Below, piece after piece: positions 8,666-17,035 of a DNA stretch of 64,000 nt. Location: contig WAOW01000005.1 of assembly GCA_015521085.1 (NCBI GenBank), forward strand, positions 354,040-418,039. Direction: 5' to 3'. The DNA is from Candidatus Thermodiscus eudorianus (GTDB lineage Archaea > Thermoproteota > Thermoprotei_A > Sulfolobales > Acidilobaceae). Both the position numbers and the translations under genes were made by a program. Numbering within the stretch: position 1 is the stretch's first letter; the number at the start of each line of letters is the position of its first letter. The notes beneath the pieces are model-generated. The model did no database searches. It saw only the letters and a list, made by a program, of their open reading frames with translations, and had not been told where the DNA came from.

Positions 8666-9766
8666 ATGGCCTGGGTGGTCGTGAAGATAGGGGGCTCGAT
8701 ACTAGAGTCCGCCAGAGACTATCTACGAGCAGCCGAGTCGCTGCAGAGACACTATCTATCGAGGGGCATTAGGGTAATCACAGTGGTCTCGGCCGCGAGC
8801 GGCGTGACAGACCTGATACTAGAGGCCCTCAAGGGCTCCATGGAGGCCAAAGAGGAGGCGATACACAGGGTCCTATCCATAGCGGGAGGGGTTGGAGGGG
8901 CAAGCCTCGAATCGATGATAAGCAAGGTGCTGGAGCCCCTTGAAAAAGTTGGAGGCGGCATTGTAGATCCCTGGGTGAAGGCTAGGCTCCTCTCGATAGG
9001 CGAGGCCGCGAGCCGCATGACCCTGGTCCAAAGCCTCCAGAGCCTGGGAGTTAAGGCCGTGGAAATCCCAGCGCCTGAACTCGTGAGGGCTTGGGGAGAT
9101 CCGTTGAACTCCAGGATAGACTACCGGGAGACCTCGGCCAGGCTCAGCGCTATCGCGGGGAGGCTAGGGGAGTACCAGGCCGTGGTAGTAGACGGGTTCG
9201 TGGCTATGGGTGAGGAGGGAGTGGTGGTCTTGGGTAGGGGAGGCTCCGACTATACGGCCACAGCCCTGGCGGCACTCTCCGACGCCAGGCACGTGCACCT
9301 AGTCACAGACGTGGACGGCATATACAGCGCGGACCCCGCCATCGTCCCAAAGCCACGCCGCGTGGAGGCCCTCGGTTACAGGGAGGCCGCGGTCGCCGCG
9401 AGTTATGGTGTGAAGAAACTGCACCCGAGGACCTTCGAGCCCATAAACACTATCAGGCCCGTCGAGGTTAGGATCGGGGCCTGGACCAGGTGGACCCGGA
9501 TAGCCGGGGTCCCCGAGGTTAAGCCCCCGAGGGTCAAGCTAGTCGCCTCAAGGAGGGTAGACGGCGTGGCCCACGTCTCCCTCATAGGCTCTGGACTCGC
9601 CTCTCCCGAGCTTGTCTCGGGAGCAGTCGCCGCGGTCAGGAATGCTGGACTGGAGTTCCACGAGATGATCCTCTCCCCCGGGAACCAGTCGCTGGCCTTC
9701 AAGGTGGACAGAAGCCTAGAGACGGCTCTAGTGAACGCGCTCCACGGCCTAGTAGGGGTGTATTAG
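8666..9766 (+). CDS. lysC: Aspartate kinase
   Basis: A protein of 366 residues that phosphorylates aspartate, the first step to threonine, methionine and lysine. The amino-acid-kinase domain spans residues ~1-260, with the ATP-binding opening VVKIGGSI, VTVVSAASGVTD, and the GRGGSDYTA loop followed by TDVDGIYSADP. The C-terminal ~100 residues form an ACT-type region beginning near HVSLIGSGLASPE, which would bind an effector amino acid. I took the ATG at 8666, which has GGTGAT six bases upstream, rather than the GTG at 8657. The asd gene begins one base after its stop, so the two form an operon. Confidence 0.92.
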   Translation: MAWVVVKIGGSILESARDYLRAAESLQRHYLSRGIRVITVVSAASGVTDLILEALKGSMEAKEEAIHRVLSIAGGVGGASLESMISKVLEPLEKVGGGIVDPWVKARLLSIGEAASRMTLVQSLQSLGVKAVEIPAPELVRAWGDPLNSRIDYRETSARLSAIAGRLGEYQAVVVDGFVAMGEEGVVVLGRGGSDYTATALAALSDARHVHLVTDVDGIYSADPAIVPKPRRVEALGYREAAVAASYGVKKLHPRTFEPINTIRPVEVRIGAWTRWTRIAGVPEVKPPRVKLVASRRVDGVAHVSLIGSGLASPELVSGAVAAVRNAGLEFHEMILSPGNQSLAFKVDRSLETALVNALHGLVGVY

Positions 9767-9767
9767 C

Positions 9768-10838
9768 ATGGTGGAGAAGCTCCGGGTAGCGGTTCTAGGC
9801 GCGACGGGCATAGTGGGTCAGAGGTTCGTGGCCAGGCTATCGCGCCATCCATGGTTTGAACTCGAAGCCCTATACGCATCGCCAGAGAAGGCCGGCTACA
9901 GGTATGGTGACGTCGTCGAGTGGGTGATCGACGAGGAGCCGAGAGAGGACGTGTGGGAGATGCGTCTCAGAAAGCTCAGGGTGGAAGATGTGGCGCGAGA
10001 GGGCTTCGACCTGGTGTTCTCCGCCCTATCCTCAAGCGTGGCCGCCGCTGTCGAGGCTGAGTTGGCTAGGCTGGGGGCTAGGATCGTGTCGAACGCCAGC
10101 CCCTACAGGATGGAAAGGGACATACCACTGTTGAACCCCGAGGTCAACGCGGACCACGCAGTGCTAGTCGAGAAGCAGGCCAGGCGCGGGTGGAGGGGGT
10201 GGATAGCCAAGGTCCCCAACTGCTCCACCGCAATACTAACCCTCGCCCTAAAGCCCGTCCACGACAAATACAGGATAAAGAGGGTGATGGTAGCCACCAT
10301 GCAGGCAGTCAGCGGCGCAGGCCTCCGAGGCGTCCCAGCCACCATGATAACCGACAACATAATACCACACATACCAGGCGAGGAGGAGAAACTAGCCCGA
10401 GAGACGCGCAAGATACTAGGCCGCCTAAGAAACAACGAGATAACACAAGCAGACATGACGGTGACAGCCATCACAACAAGAGTCCCCGTACTAGACGGCC
10501 ACCTAGAAGCAGTATTCATAGAAGTCGAGGAAACACCCCAAACCCCCCAAGAAGTCGCGGCGACGCTGGAAGAATACAGGGGCAACAAGATCAAAAACCT
10601 AAAGCTACCCACAGCCCCACAGAAACCAGTAATAGTCAAACACGAAGAAAACAGGCCACAACCAAGACTAGACAGGAACGCCGGAGACGGCATGACAGTC
10701 ACAGCCGGGAGGATCAAGATAGACCAGGAGAACAACACGATAAAAATGATAATACTAGGGCACAACACGATCAGGGGGGCAGCCGGGACAGGAATACTAA
10801 TAGGCGAACTAATGCACAAACAAGGACACACCAACTAA
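9768..10838 (+). CDS. asd: Aspartate-semialdehyde dehydrogenase
   Basis: A protein of 356 residues that reduces aspartyl phosphate to aspartate semialdehyde with NADPH. The NADP-binding motif is LGATGIVGQRF at 10-20. The catalytic cysteine is Cys152 in VPNCSTA, and QAVSGAGLRG follows. Overall it looks like the archaeal/fungal class. It lies one base downstream of lysC, so the two consecutive enzymes of the pathway are co-expressed. The coding strand changes character near 10190: the second half is rich in A and C and poor in G and T, producing a long Lys/Arg-rich false frame at 10190-10852. Confidence 0.93.
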   Translation: MVEKLRVAVLGATGIVGQRFVARLSRHPWFELEALYASPEKAGYRYGDVVEWVIDEEPREDVWEMRLRKLRVEDVAREGFDLVFSALSSSVAAAVEAELARLGARIVSNASPYRMERDIPLLNPEVNADHAVLVEKQARRGWRGWIAKVPNCSTAILTLALKPVHDKYRIKRVMVATMQAVSGAGLRGVPATMITDNIIPHIPGEEEKLARETRKILGRLRNNEITQADMTVTAITTRVPVLDGHLEAVFIEVEETPQTPQEVAATLEEYRGNKIKNLKLPTAPQKPVIVKHEENRPQPRLDRNAGDGMTVTAGRIKIDQENNTIKMIILGHNTIRGAAGTGILIGELMHKQGHTN

Positions 10839-11110
10839 GACGTCTTTATTAATAGGAGATATACTATACTTGAGGGAAACCCTAAGTCAAAGCGCAGAAC
10901 ACCCCCACAAGCTTCACCGCACATTTTATGGATTATAACTAAAGAGCTCCTAGAAGATAATTCTCTAAGGTACTAGTAAAGCTCGAAAGAGACCTAGCGA
11001 GAGTATTGGCTGAGTGCAACGAGTGTAAAAGAAAAGCACTAGATCGCCTAGAAATATACAAGGCGGAGCTAGAAGACCTACTAGCACAAGAGCCTACCTT
11101 TAGCCGATAA
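10839..11110 (+). pseudogene. Possible decayed small gene after asd
   Basis: Two partial frames read as one helical protein broken by a shift. The first, in frame with asd and directly after its stop, runs to a TAG near 10973 and includes ILWIITKELLEDNSLR. The second opens near 10961 and runs to TAA at 11110, including LERDLARVLAECNECK and IYKAELEDLLAQEP. No convincing start codon is seen. The amphipathic Glu/Lys/Leu pattern looks coding rather than random, but I do not recognise the family. It may instead be ordinary spacer; the evidence is weak. Confidence 0.35.
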
Positions 11111-11219
11111 CATCTCTATTATCTGGTGTTAGGTAAGACTTGGACGCCCGTTCTTTTAGGTACAAGACATATAATAGTATTACTGTAGTACTGTGGTAAA
11201 TGAACACTGGTGAAGCTGA

Positions 11220-12239
11220 TTGCGGTTACTTACTAGCATTGGTGGCTGGCCTTCAGAGCAATATAGAGAAAAAATAAAGATGGCAGCAAGAATCATAAAA
11301 CAAATGGAGGATATGAAATTTATTAATGATATTTTCTTCATAAGAGCAGTGTTCTCAGCATATCCTCGAGCTATTTATGGCCCTTCTCCCCTTGTAGCTC
11401 CTTACACCGAGCTGTGGGATCTAGAAACGACAGAGTTCTCAAAACTAGTAGAATTAGCTAATAAGATATCTCAAGCTTATTCCGATCGTAATAAAAATTT
11501 AATAGCTAGAAATTCGCAATTAAAGATTTATCTTGCCGTTAAGGCTTTGGATGAAAATCTGGCCGGATCTTTAACTATAAGGATTTCAGGGTTTGAAAAG
11601 AGAAATTATGGCGATATTGAACTATATCTTTATAAGTTAGACGGTGACGAAGAGACGGAATTTTTCGACTTGCTGAGAGAGCATATTAAGCAGGATAAAT
11701 ATATAGCGACTCGGCTAGCTGATTTGTCTGAATATATCCTTAACGAAATTGGTAGTGTTAAGTTTACTACAATAATGGGAGTAGATGATTCGATTAAGTA
11801 CGGCTATGGATCTATGTTAATTGCTGCACATGGAGGGCCGACTGGCCAAGCGTTTCAAAGCCACATCGCATTAATTAGGAGATACGCGAAATATAGAGTA
11901 GATACCCTAAGGAGGAGATCAGAGTATTATGAAGTTGAGTCTGATATAGTGAAGAAACTTGGATCGATTTATAACTTTAACAAGGTCGTCGGTGCCTTTA
12001 TAGCTAAACGGAACATTAAAACCATTATGGAAGCTTTTGAAAAAGAATATAGGAACTCTGGCGTAGAAACTTCACAGGGTAGCTATATAGTCGTGGCTAG
12101 GGATGGAACTTTAAGTCAAGCTTATGGTAATATTTTAAAAATAATTAAAATAATGTTAGAACCATTCGCGGATGAGAGGCAGTTCAATAGACTAGTTGAA
12201 AATGCTGTAAAAAAGATTAAAGAAAAACTTTATTCCTAG
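11220..12239 (+). CDS. Unknown protein of AT-rich accessory segment
   Basis: A protein of 339 residues with no family I recognise. It starts at a TTG with GGTGA about six bases upstream and a TATA-like ATATAATA near 11170. The first half is helical. The centre contains IMGVDDSIKYGYGSMLIAAHGG and the end is a basic helix. Its composition is clearly more AT-rich than the flanking metabolic genes, which suggests later acquisition. Its stop overlaps the end of the opposite-strand gene at 12236 by four bases, a tail-to-tail arrangement that suggests the two entered together. A defence role is conceivable but nothing in the protein proves it. Confidence 0.7.
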   Translation: MRLLTSIGGWPSEQYREKIKMAARIIKQMEDMKFINDIFFIRAVFSAYPRAIYGPSPLVAPYTELWDLETTEFSKLVELANKISQAYSDRNKNLIARNSQLKIYLAVKALDENLAGSLTIRISGFEKRNYGDIELYLYKLDGDEETEFFDLLREHIKQDKYIATRLADLSEYILNEIGSVKFTTIMGVDDSIKYGYGSMLIAAHGGPTGQAFQSHIALIRRYAKYRVDTLRRRSEYYEVESDIVKKLGSIYNFNKVVGAFIAKRNIKTIMEAFEKEYRNSGVETSQGSYIVVARDGTLSQAYGNILKIIKIMLEPFADERQFNRLVENAVKKIKEKLYS

Positions 12240-12949
12240 CTACTTGTCATATATTTTCTAATACCAGCTGGTATATAGATCACTGGAACCGGAAATAGAC
12301 CTCTACTCCCTACCTTTGTAAGGAAACCAGTAGACTTATCCCTTTCTAAGCCTTTAGGCAGAGCAGATCTTCTTGTGGCTATAAGTACTATGAAGGTACA
12401 TGATTTTTTAAGTTCTTTTGGCAAGTTAGTGTACGATGATATTAATTGATCTTGGAATTTTACAGGCGATCTCGAGCCTGGATTCTCTTTTTCTTCTATT
12501 ATTAGTGTGAGGCCTTTTGCTGAAATAATTATGTAGTCCGGATTCTTAAAAGTTGCTCCTTTTATCATGTAGAGTTTTGCGATTTCATCTTCATTACAGT
12601 AGACGGCCTCTGGACAATTTTTCTTTAATATTTTACTAAGATCTCCATTATTGCATTCGGTTTCGCATTCCTCAAGTTTTTCTTTTATCCCTTTTATTAA
12701 ATCTAAGGTTGATTTCCTAAATGGACATTGGTATGGAAGCGCTAGCCTATTGAACCAGTTCTTAAATTTTTTATTATTTTCAAAATTTATTAAAACTTCT
12801 TCTATATGATCCTCTATCATGTCTAGATATTTTATAAATTTACGATAGTCTATATCACATCGGCACACCTTGCAGTGACCATTATTTAGGCACAGCTCAA
12901 TAAACTTTGTATCACACGTACCAATTTGAACCATTCTAATCACTCTCAT
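12236..12949 (-). CDS. Unknown protein with Cys-rich N-terminus and nuclease-like C-terminus
   Basis: A protein of 237 residues. The N-terminus has a cysteine-rich segment (CLNNGHCKVCRCDIDY) that could bind zinc, with further Cys around residues 70-120. The second half contains NPDYIIISAKGLTLIIEEKE, which fits the PD-(D/E)xK nuclease core: PD, a hydrophobic strand, then E-x-K. A helical region SPVKFQDQLISSY follows. A nuclease is therefore an inference, not an identification. The ATG at 12949 and a second at 12934 are both possible; the TATA-like AATATAATAA near 12962 favours 12934. It is AT-rich like its tail-to-tail partner. Confidence 0.65.
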   Translation of the reverse strand: MRVIRMVQIGTCDTKFIELCLNNGHCKVCRCDIDYRKFIKYLDMIEDHIEEVLINFENNKKFKNWFNRLALPYQCPFRKSTLDLIKGIKEKLEECETECNNGDLSKILKKNCPEAVYCNEDEIAKLYMIKGATFKNPDYIIISAKGLTLIIEEKENPGSRSPVKFQDQLISSYTNLPKELKKSCTFIVLIATRRSALPKGLERDKSTGFLTKVGSRGLFPVPVIYIPAGIRKYMTSS

Positions 12950-13264
12950 TTAATTATTATATTTTGCAAGACGTTTTCTTCTCTACCTTCCATGATATTT
13001 ACGTTATCCTACAAAATAAAAGTTGTAATCCTTCAATTTCCCGGTTAACCTTTATATCTATTCATCGGTTCAATAGTATACTGTGACTATAGAGGGTATA
13101 GGTATACTTTCAGTGAGAGAGCAGTTGCTCCTATCGATTATCTTATATTATCGGAAGCGTGGGTGGGGCTACTATAGGACCGGAAGAATTCTCTGGCTCT
13201 GGCTTGAGGCCTAGAACCCGAATAACACGCATTTGAGCGGTTCTAGGATATTATTGTAGTAATA
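12950..13264. other. Spacer with gene remnants
   Basis: AT-rich spacer containing the promoter of the gene at 12236-12949. From 13112 a GTG frame encodes about 32 residues including ILYYRKRGWGYYRTG before a TAG. It may be the front of the decayed gene that follows. No intact gene is seen. Confidence 0.4.
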
Positions 13265-13895
13265 ATGGAGAGTCCACTGATACTTGTAAATGTCGCAACA
13301 ACCCGTAGACTATTCGAGAAACCCGATGATGAAGATGAGGGACCCTCAATTATCTCTGAAGGGTATTTGAGGCTCTGTAGGACGCAGAGAGTAATTATCG
13401 GTGCCTTAAAGGGCCTAAACGGCAGAGCTCTTTTTCATAGTATTTTGTAGAAGTTATAAAGCAACTTGGAGTATGGGATGATGCAGTTAAGAAGAGTATG
13501 GGTAGCTCTGAAAAAGGCTTAAGGTTTGAGGGCTCGTAGATTCTTGTAATGGTGTCTGCTGGATTTCAAGGAAGCTTGGAAAAGTTCCTATAATGGTTGA
13601 GAACTTCAGGGTTGAAAACGAGCTCGGAGGCGTAATCTAGGTTTGGAGTAAGAAAGAGTATGGTAGAAACGCCTACTTGGATGAAGCTTTAGATTTAGCT
13701 GTACTACATGGTGCTAAAAGAATTGTCCGAGTGGAGCTTTTAATAGGCCTTAATGATAGGTTTGCTGAGTTTATGGGAGAACATGGCATTAGCATCATTA
13801 AAATCTATAGGGACAGGAGTCCTCTTTGGCTGGATAGAGCTAGGCTCGAAGCTTCCTTCGATAGGCCTCCGAATCTTTATCCCTCATCCTGCTGA
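13265..13895 (+). pseudogene. Degenerate gene with stops and frameshifts
   Basis: The segment reads as one gene in pieces. An ATG frame from 13265 gives LILVNVATTRRLFEKPDDED and ends near 13450. One base over, the text continues FVEVIKQLGVWDDAVKKS, passes a TAG, gives MVSAGFQGSLEKF and stops near 13592. A third piece starts at MVENFRVENELG, has an in-frame TAG near 13638, and continues VWSKKEYGRNAYLDEALDLA to a stop at 13895. Each piece has coding-like composition. I do not recognise the family. At least two stops and one shift make an intact product impossible. A GAGGGACCCTC copy lies inside at 13337-13347. Confidence 0.55.
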
Positions 13896-13983
13896 GATAC
13901 CATTGGGTTAGGTTGATGGAGGATTTGTTCTTCTTATTGGCTAGGAGTTATTGATTCACGGGGTTCGGGGTGTGGTGTTGCAG

Positions 13984-14229
13984 TTATTGGTTTAGGCATT
14001 TGAGTATGCATTCTCCTTTTTGTGTTATTTTTAGGAGTGCTTGTCGTGGTGGTCCTGGTTCTAGTGTTTTTGTTATGAATCCTAGTCGTTCTAGGGCTTC
14101 TGCCCATCGTGAGGCTGCGTTGTAGTTTAGGCCTGTTTTGTTTGCTAGTTCTTGTATGTTTATGGGTCCTGCTGCTATTGCTTCTAGTGTTAGTTTTAGG
14201 TTTGAGAGGGTTTCTTCGAGCCTGGGCAT
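13984..14229 (-). CDS. Winged-helix DNA-binding protein
   Basis: A protein of 81 residues that is essentially one winged helix-turn-helix. Helix 1 is SNLKLTLEAIAAG, the turn PINIQELANKTGLNYNAAS, the recognition helix RWAEALERLGFI, and the wing TKTLEPGPPRQALLKITQKG. It closely follows the pattern of small archaeal regulators of the PadR/ArsR-like type. It probably regulates nearby genes or itself. The coding strand is rich in A and C. It stands alone, flanked by long spacers with remnants on both sides. Confidence 0.78.
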   Translation of the reverse strand: MPRLEETLSNLKLTLEAIAAGPINIQELANKTGLNYNAASRWAEALERLGFITKTLEPGPPRQALLKITQKGECILKCLNQ

Positions 14230-14636
14230 TTGTGTTCACCTCTTTTTGGCTATTTGGTTATTGTTGTTGTTTAATATTTCGGAGTTTCTATGGAGTAAAG
14301 TTTAATATGTTAGATTTGATCCTAGTTCAATAGTAAACTAGGTAATAGGAGTAATGTTGTAGAGATGTTGTAGAGGGTTACTGTGATCTATTCTGTTGGG
14401 ATAGGGTATGTGTTGCGTGGTGTTGTTAAGGGTTTAGAGGAGTTGTAAGTTTATCCAGTTGTCTGCTAGGAAGGCTAAAGGTCTTGGTGATGGCCTGTTT
14501 AGGGTTAGGATTCGTGTTGAGTAGTTTTCCAGGGGGTCTTGTCCAGGTTCCTGGACAAGATCTTGACAAGGGTTAGTGAAGGGAGTCTGTTAGAGGGGAG
14601 TTAGTGATGGTGGAGAGTGGTTCTATGTTTAGGAGA
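14230..14636. other. Spacer between regulator and tRNA-His
   Basis: No intact gene. On the minus strand, 14434-14580 reads as about 48 codons without a start codon (for example ENYSTRILTLNRPSPRPL, then a stop), so it could be the tail of a lost gene. It contains the perfect inverted repeat listed separately at 14537-14560. Confidence 0.4.
14537..14560. repeat. 24-base inverted repeat
   Basis: TCTTGTCCAGG, a two-base centre TT, then CCTGGACAAGA. The eleven-base arms match perfectly. There is no T-run on either side, so a terminator is unlikely. It may be an operator or a remnant of a lost element. Confidence 0.6.
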
Positions 14637-14639
14637 TGG

Positions 14640-14715
14640 GGCCCGGGCCGGGATTTGAACCCGGGACCTCCGGATCCACAGTCCGGCGCTCTAACCAGGC
14701 TGAGCTACCCGGGCC
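14640..14715 (-). tRNA. tRNA-His (GTG)
   Basis: A complete cloverleaf is read on the minus strand. The acceptor stem is GCCCGGG/CCCGGGC, the D arm GCTC...GAGC, the anticodon stem CCGGA/TCCGG with loop CTGTGGA (anticodon GTG), and the T arm CCGGG-TTCAAAT-CCCGG. Base 14715 supplies the extra 5' G (G-1) that pairs with the discriminator C at 14640, the identity element of tRNA-His. The CCA end is encoded at 14637-14639. No intron is present. Confidence 0.96.
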
Positions 14716-14989
14716 ATGCTCGACCGCCCAGATAGTAGTTCACCGCCCCCATAGAGGGGCTCATCCCGGGCCCCAGCGTGCCGTTTACCTGCTCTGTTGG
14801 TCTTAGGGGTTTAATTCTTTATGAACACGGCTCTCATGGCTACGGTACTCCATTCCCTTTGGGGGCTTTACTAGCTCTTCCCTCGATGCTCTAGGCAGGT
14901 CTAGCCTGATGATGTCGTCGTGTGTAGTGGTGTTGTCTATGGCGTAGCTTGTCCTGGTCCTTCCGAGCTAGGTTGGCACGTAGTTTTAC

Positions 14990-15454
14990 TTATGAAATTA
15001 TATTTAAATATTTACTGTTTATTTCTTCTTTTACAGCTATCTCATGTAACCGTTTGTCCCCGGTTAGGAATAGGCTTGAATCAACATATTTTGCTGACGC
15101 AATTTGTATTGCGTCGGCCTCGTAGATGTGGTATTTTTCTATTAGCTTCCAACTATCTCTTAGAATTTTTATCTTCAATGGCACAATCAATGCAACTCCT
15201 AGTTTTATCATCCTCCTAGCCTCTAGTAGGAACCTGTTCTTGACAATCTTGAACGCATGATCATCGATTCTACCGGTGCTTCTGGCTTTATCGAAGGCCC
15301 CTAGAACCTCTCCGATATTCCATATACTATAGGATAGCTTAACCTCTCCCGAGTATGATTTGATGTAGAGCTTTCTCACAAAATCACTGCCTGGCTCTTC
15401 AATATATCTTTTTATTATAGCACTGCTATCCAGATAAATTATTTGATCGTTCAT
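14990..15454 (-). CDS. vapC: PIN-domain ribonuclease toxin (VapC)
   Basis: A protein of 154 residues with an intact PIN domain. The first acidic strand is IIYLDSSAIIKRYIEEPG, the second motif SIWNIGEVLGAF (Glu), and the third EADAIQIASA followed by FLTGDKRL (Asp). These are the magnesium-binding residues of the VapC RNases that cut tRNA or rRNA. Its start overlaps the end of the antitoxin gene by 29 bases, the normal coupling of a VapBC operon. Length and motifs suggest an active toxin, unlike the broken PIN gene at 7435-7876. Confidence 0.9.
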   Translation of the reverse strand: MNDQIIYLDSSAIIKRYIEEPGSDFVRKLYIKSYSGEVKLSYSIWNIGEVLGAFDKARSTGRIDDHAFKIVKNRFLLEARRMIKLGVALIVPLKIKILRDSWKLIEKYHIYEADAIQIASAKYVDSSLFLTGDKRLHEIAVKEEINSKYLNIIS

Positions 15455-15698
15455 CCCTCATAACCCGGATTAAATCGCTTACAGTACCCTCCCGGGCCTT
15501 TATTGGCTCAAAATCTATCTCGTAGTTCTCGGAGCCAGCTAGGTCTAATAGTGCATCCTCCAATGCATCCTCGATAATCTCATTACTAATCATCTCTTCG
15601 AGGAGCCTGCTAGCCTCCACACCCTTTTTAGATGCATACCTCTTAAACCTCTCCCATAACTCCTTATTGATATATATGCTCGTCTTAACCTTAACCAC
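15426..15698 (-). CDS. vapB: Ribbon-helix-helix antitoxin (VapB)
   Basis: A protein of about 90 residues. The N-terminal ribbon-helix-helix is VKVKTSIYINKELWERFKRY followed by ASRLLEEMI, giving DNA binding. The acidic C-terminal half would wrap the PIN toxin encoded downstream. I chose the GTG at 15698, which has GAGGTG six bases upstream; a GTG at 15707 would add three residues. The pair should repress its own operon. Confidence 0.85.
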   Translation of the reverse strand: MVKVKTSIYINKELWERFKRYASKKGVEASRLLEEMISNEIIEDALEDALLDLAGSENYEIDFEPIKAREGTVSDLIRVMRDERSNNLSG

Positions 15699-15829
15699 CC
15701 TAAACACCTCTATTACAGAATATACCGAAACCCGTATTAAACGTTAACCAGGAAGTACTCTCCGTTACAACTCAAGTCAATACTGGTTCATGTGGTTGAC
15801 ATATGGCCACGCAGCGGGCTCCTTCAGCT

Positions 15830-16492
15830 TCAGCCGGCAGCGTTTCGCGGTGCAGACGCTATTATGGATGCAACCCCGCTGGCATCGACCATGGCCTCGA
15901 CCTCTCCCAGCTCGTATAGCGTGCGGCTGTTGGGGAGTTGGAGGTATGCGAGGGCCTCGTCACCCGTGAGCACTATGTTATAGTAGTAGGGGTCGAAGTA
16001 GTCCAGGTAGCCCGTTACCCTGTCGTAGATGGGGGAGTCCTCCACGCCCTCGACAATCAATAGTAGGAGGGAGCCGACACGCACCATATCATACTCGCCC
16101 TGCCTAGAGAAGCCCCTCGGGCTCCAATCCCCCGGCCCACAGGCGGTAGAGGCGTCAAGGAGTTTCACGGCCGACTCTATAGCCGCTAGTGCATGCCTCC
16201 TGCCAGGACTATGCGTGTCGCCCCAGAGGACTAGCTTCAGCCACTCGTCACGTGCCAGGGCATAATAGGAATCTAACAGGAGCGCCTCCCGATACTGATC
16301 CAGCAGCACGCTGCACCTGGATCCGTAAACCCTTGAGGCCAGGGGGCTCGCACCCGAGGTGTCAAGGCCCAGTAGGGCAGTTGAGGCAGAGATCCAAGCC
16401 TTCCTAATAGCCCACTCATAGTCCCTGGCATAATAGTCGTTCCAAGCCGACACCAGGGTCGACCGGGCCCGGGCCTGGAGGCTCGAATGCAT
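15830..16492 (-). CDS. Unknown helical protein (HEPN/TPR-like N-terminal half)
   Basis: A protein of about 220 residues. The first half has paired helices of the kind seen in HEPN or TPR proteins (AWNDYYARDYEWAIRKAW, then STALLGL). The second half is beta-rich with a Tyr-rich stretch (GYLDYFDPYYYNIVLTGDEA). I do not recognise a family and see no HEPN RxxxxH motif. The ATG at 16492 is preferred over the TTG at 16510. Its upstream region carries a cluster of the GAGGGWCCCTC palindrome, which may regulate it or simply lie there. Confidence 0.6.
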   Translation of the reverse strand: MHSSLQARARSTLVSAWNDYYARDYEWAIRKAWISASTALLGLDTSGASPLASRVYGSRCSVLLDQYREALLLDSYYALARDEWLKLVLWGDTHSPGRRHALAAIESAVKLLDASTACGPGDWSPRGFSRQGEYDMVRVGSLLLLIVEGVEDSPIYDRVTGYLDYFDPYYYNIVLTGDEALAYLQLPNSRTLYELGEVEAMVDASGVASIIASAPRNAAG

Positions 16493-16527
16493 ACTCCATG
16501 TAACCCTCAATGGGGACCCCCCAGGGG

Positions 16528-16673
16528 GAGGGACCCTCTACCAGGGGCCTTATCTGATGTCCTGGCCCCGATCACAACCCGGAGGGACCCTCTAGCCCAC
16601 CGGGCTCTCAGCTTTCAGCACTCACCACCAGGCCCCCTAGTAGAGGGTCCCTCCATACCATTAAGGGTCCCTC
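16528..16673. repeat. Cluster of four GAGGGWCCCTC palindromes
   Basis: Three exact copies (16528-16538, 16582-16592, 16643-16653) and one near copy (AAGGGTCCCTC, 16663-16673) lie within 146 bases in the spacer between the divergent genes at 15830-16492 and 16787-17035. This is the densest group in the window. The same palindrome is scattered at many other places, inside and outside genes. Confidence 0.9.
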
Positions 16674-16759
16674 CTGGGAGGGTAATATCGTCACTACCGG
16701 TGTTACCCCCATATGTCTCCTGGTATTATGTCCTGGTCGGGCCTTTACAAGCCACGCGC

Positions 16760-16768
16760 ACTATATAG
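16760..16768 (+). promoter_or_regulatory. TATA box for small membrane protein
   Basis: ACTATATAG lies with its centre 23 bases before the ATG at 16787, consistent with a leaderless transcript. Confidence 0.55.
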
Positions 16769-16786
16769 TGGTTGGGTGTGTGGTAG

Positions 16787-17035
16787 ATGGCTCTACACGA
16801 CCTCGCAGCGGTGATAGACTCACTCAGGCACGCGATCAGCTTCAGCGCTGGGAACATAGGGTATTACCTGGCGGCGGCGGGCCTCGCCATACTGGTCGTA
16901 GCGGGCCTGTTTATAGGAGGAATGCTGGTCTACAGGGGGCTCAAGAACATATCATACATGGAGACGGGGGAGTTCGCCAAGTTCCTACTCGCGTCCGCGA
17001 TCGTGTTGATAGTCCTGGGAGCTATCTGGCCATAG
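16787..17035 (+). CDS. Small two-helix membrane protein
   Basis: A protein of 82 residues with two membrane helices (about 25-50 and 65-81) joined by a short basic loop ([15 protein letters not shown]). A TATA box at the right distance supports the ATG start. Its 3' end overlaps the end of the ATP synthase subunit D gene on the other strand by 14 bases. The size recalls ATPase proteolipids, but there is no acidic residue in the second helix, so that is not supported. Function unknown. Confidence 0.65.
   Translation: MALHDLAAVIDSLRHAISFSAGNIGYYLAAAGLAILVVAGLFIGGMLVYRGLKNISYMETGEFAKFLLASAIVLIVLGAIWP

Noticed and set aside
10190..10852. Long plus-strand frame rich in Arg, Lys, Gln and Pro inside asd
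   Set aside because: It lies in another frame of a clear enzyme gene and arises from the A+C-rich coding strand.
13325..13357. ATGATGA...CTGA pattern resembling a C/D box RNA in the decayed gene
   Set aside because: No inner D'/C' boxes and only a weak terminal stem.
14434..14580. Coding-like minus-strand text before tRNA-His
   Set aside because: No start codon and only ~48 codons; mentioned as a remnant, not a gene.
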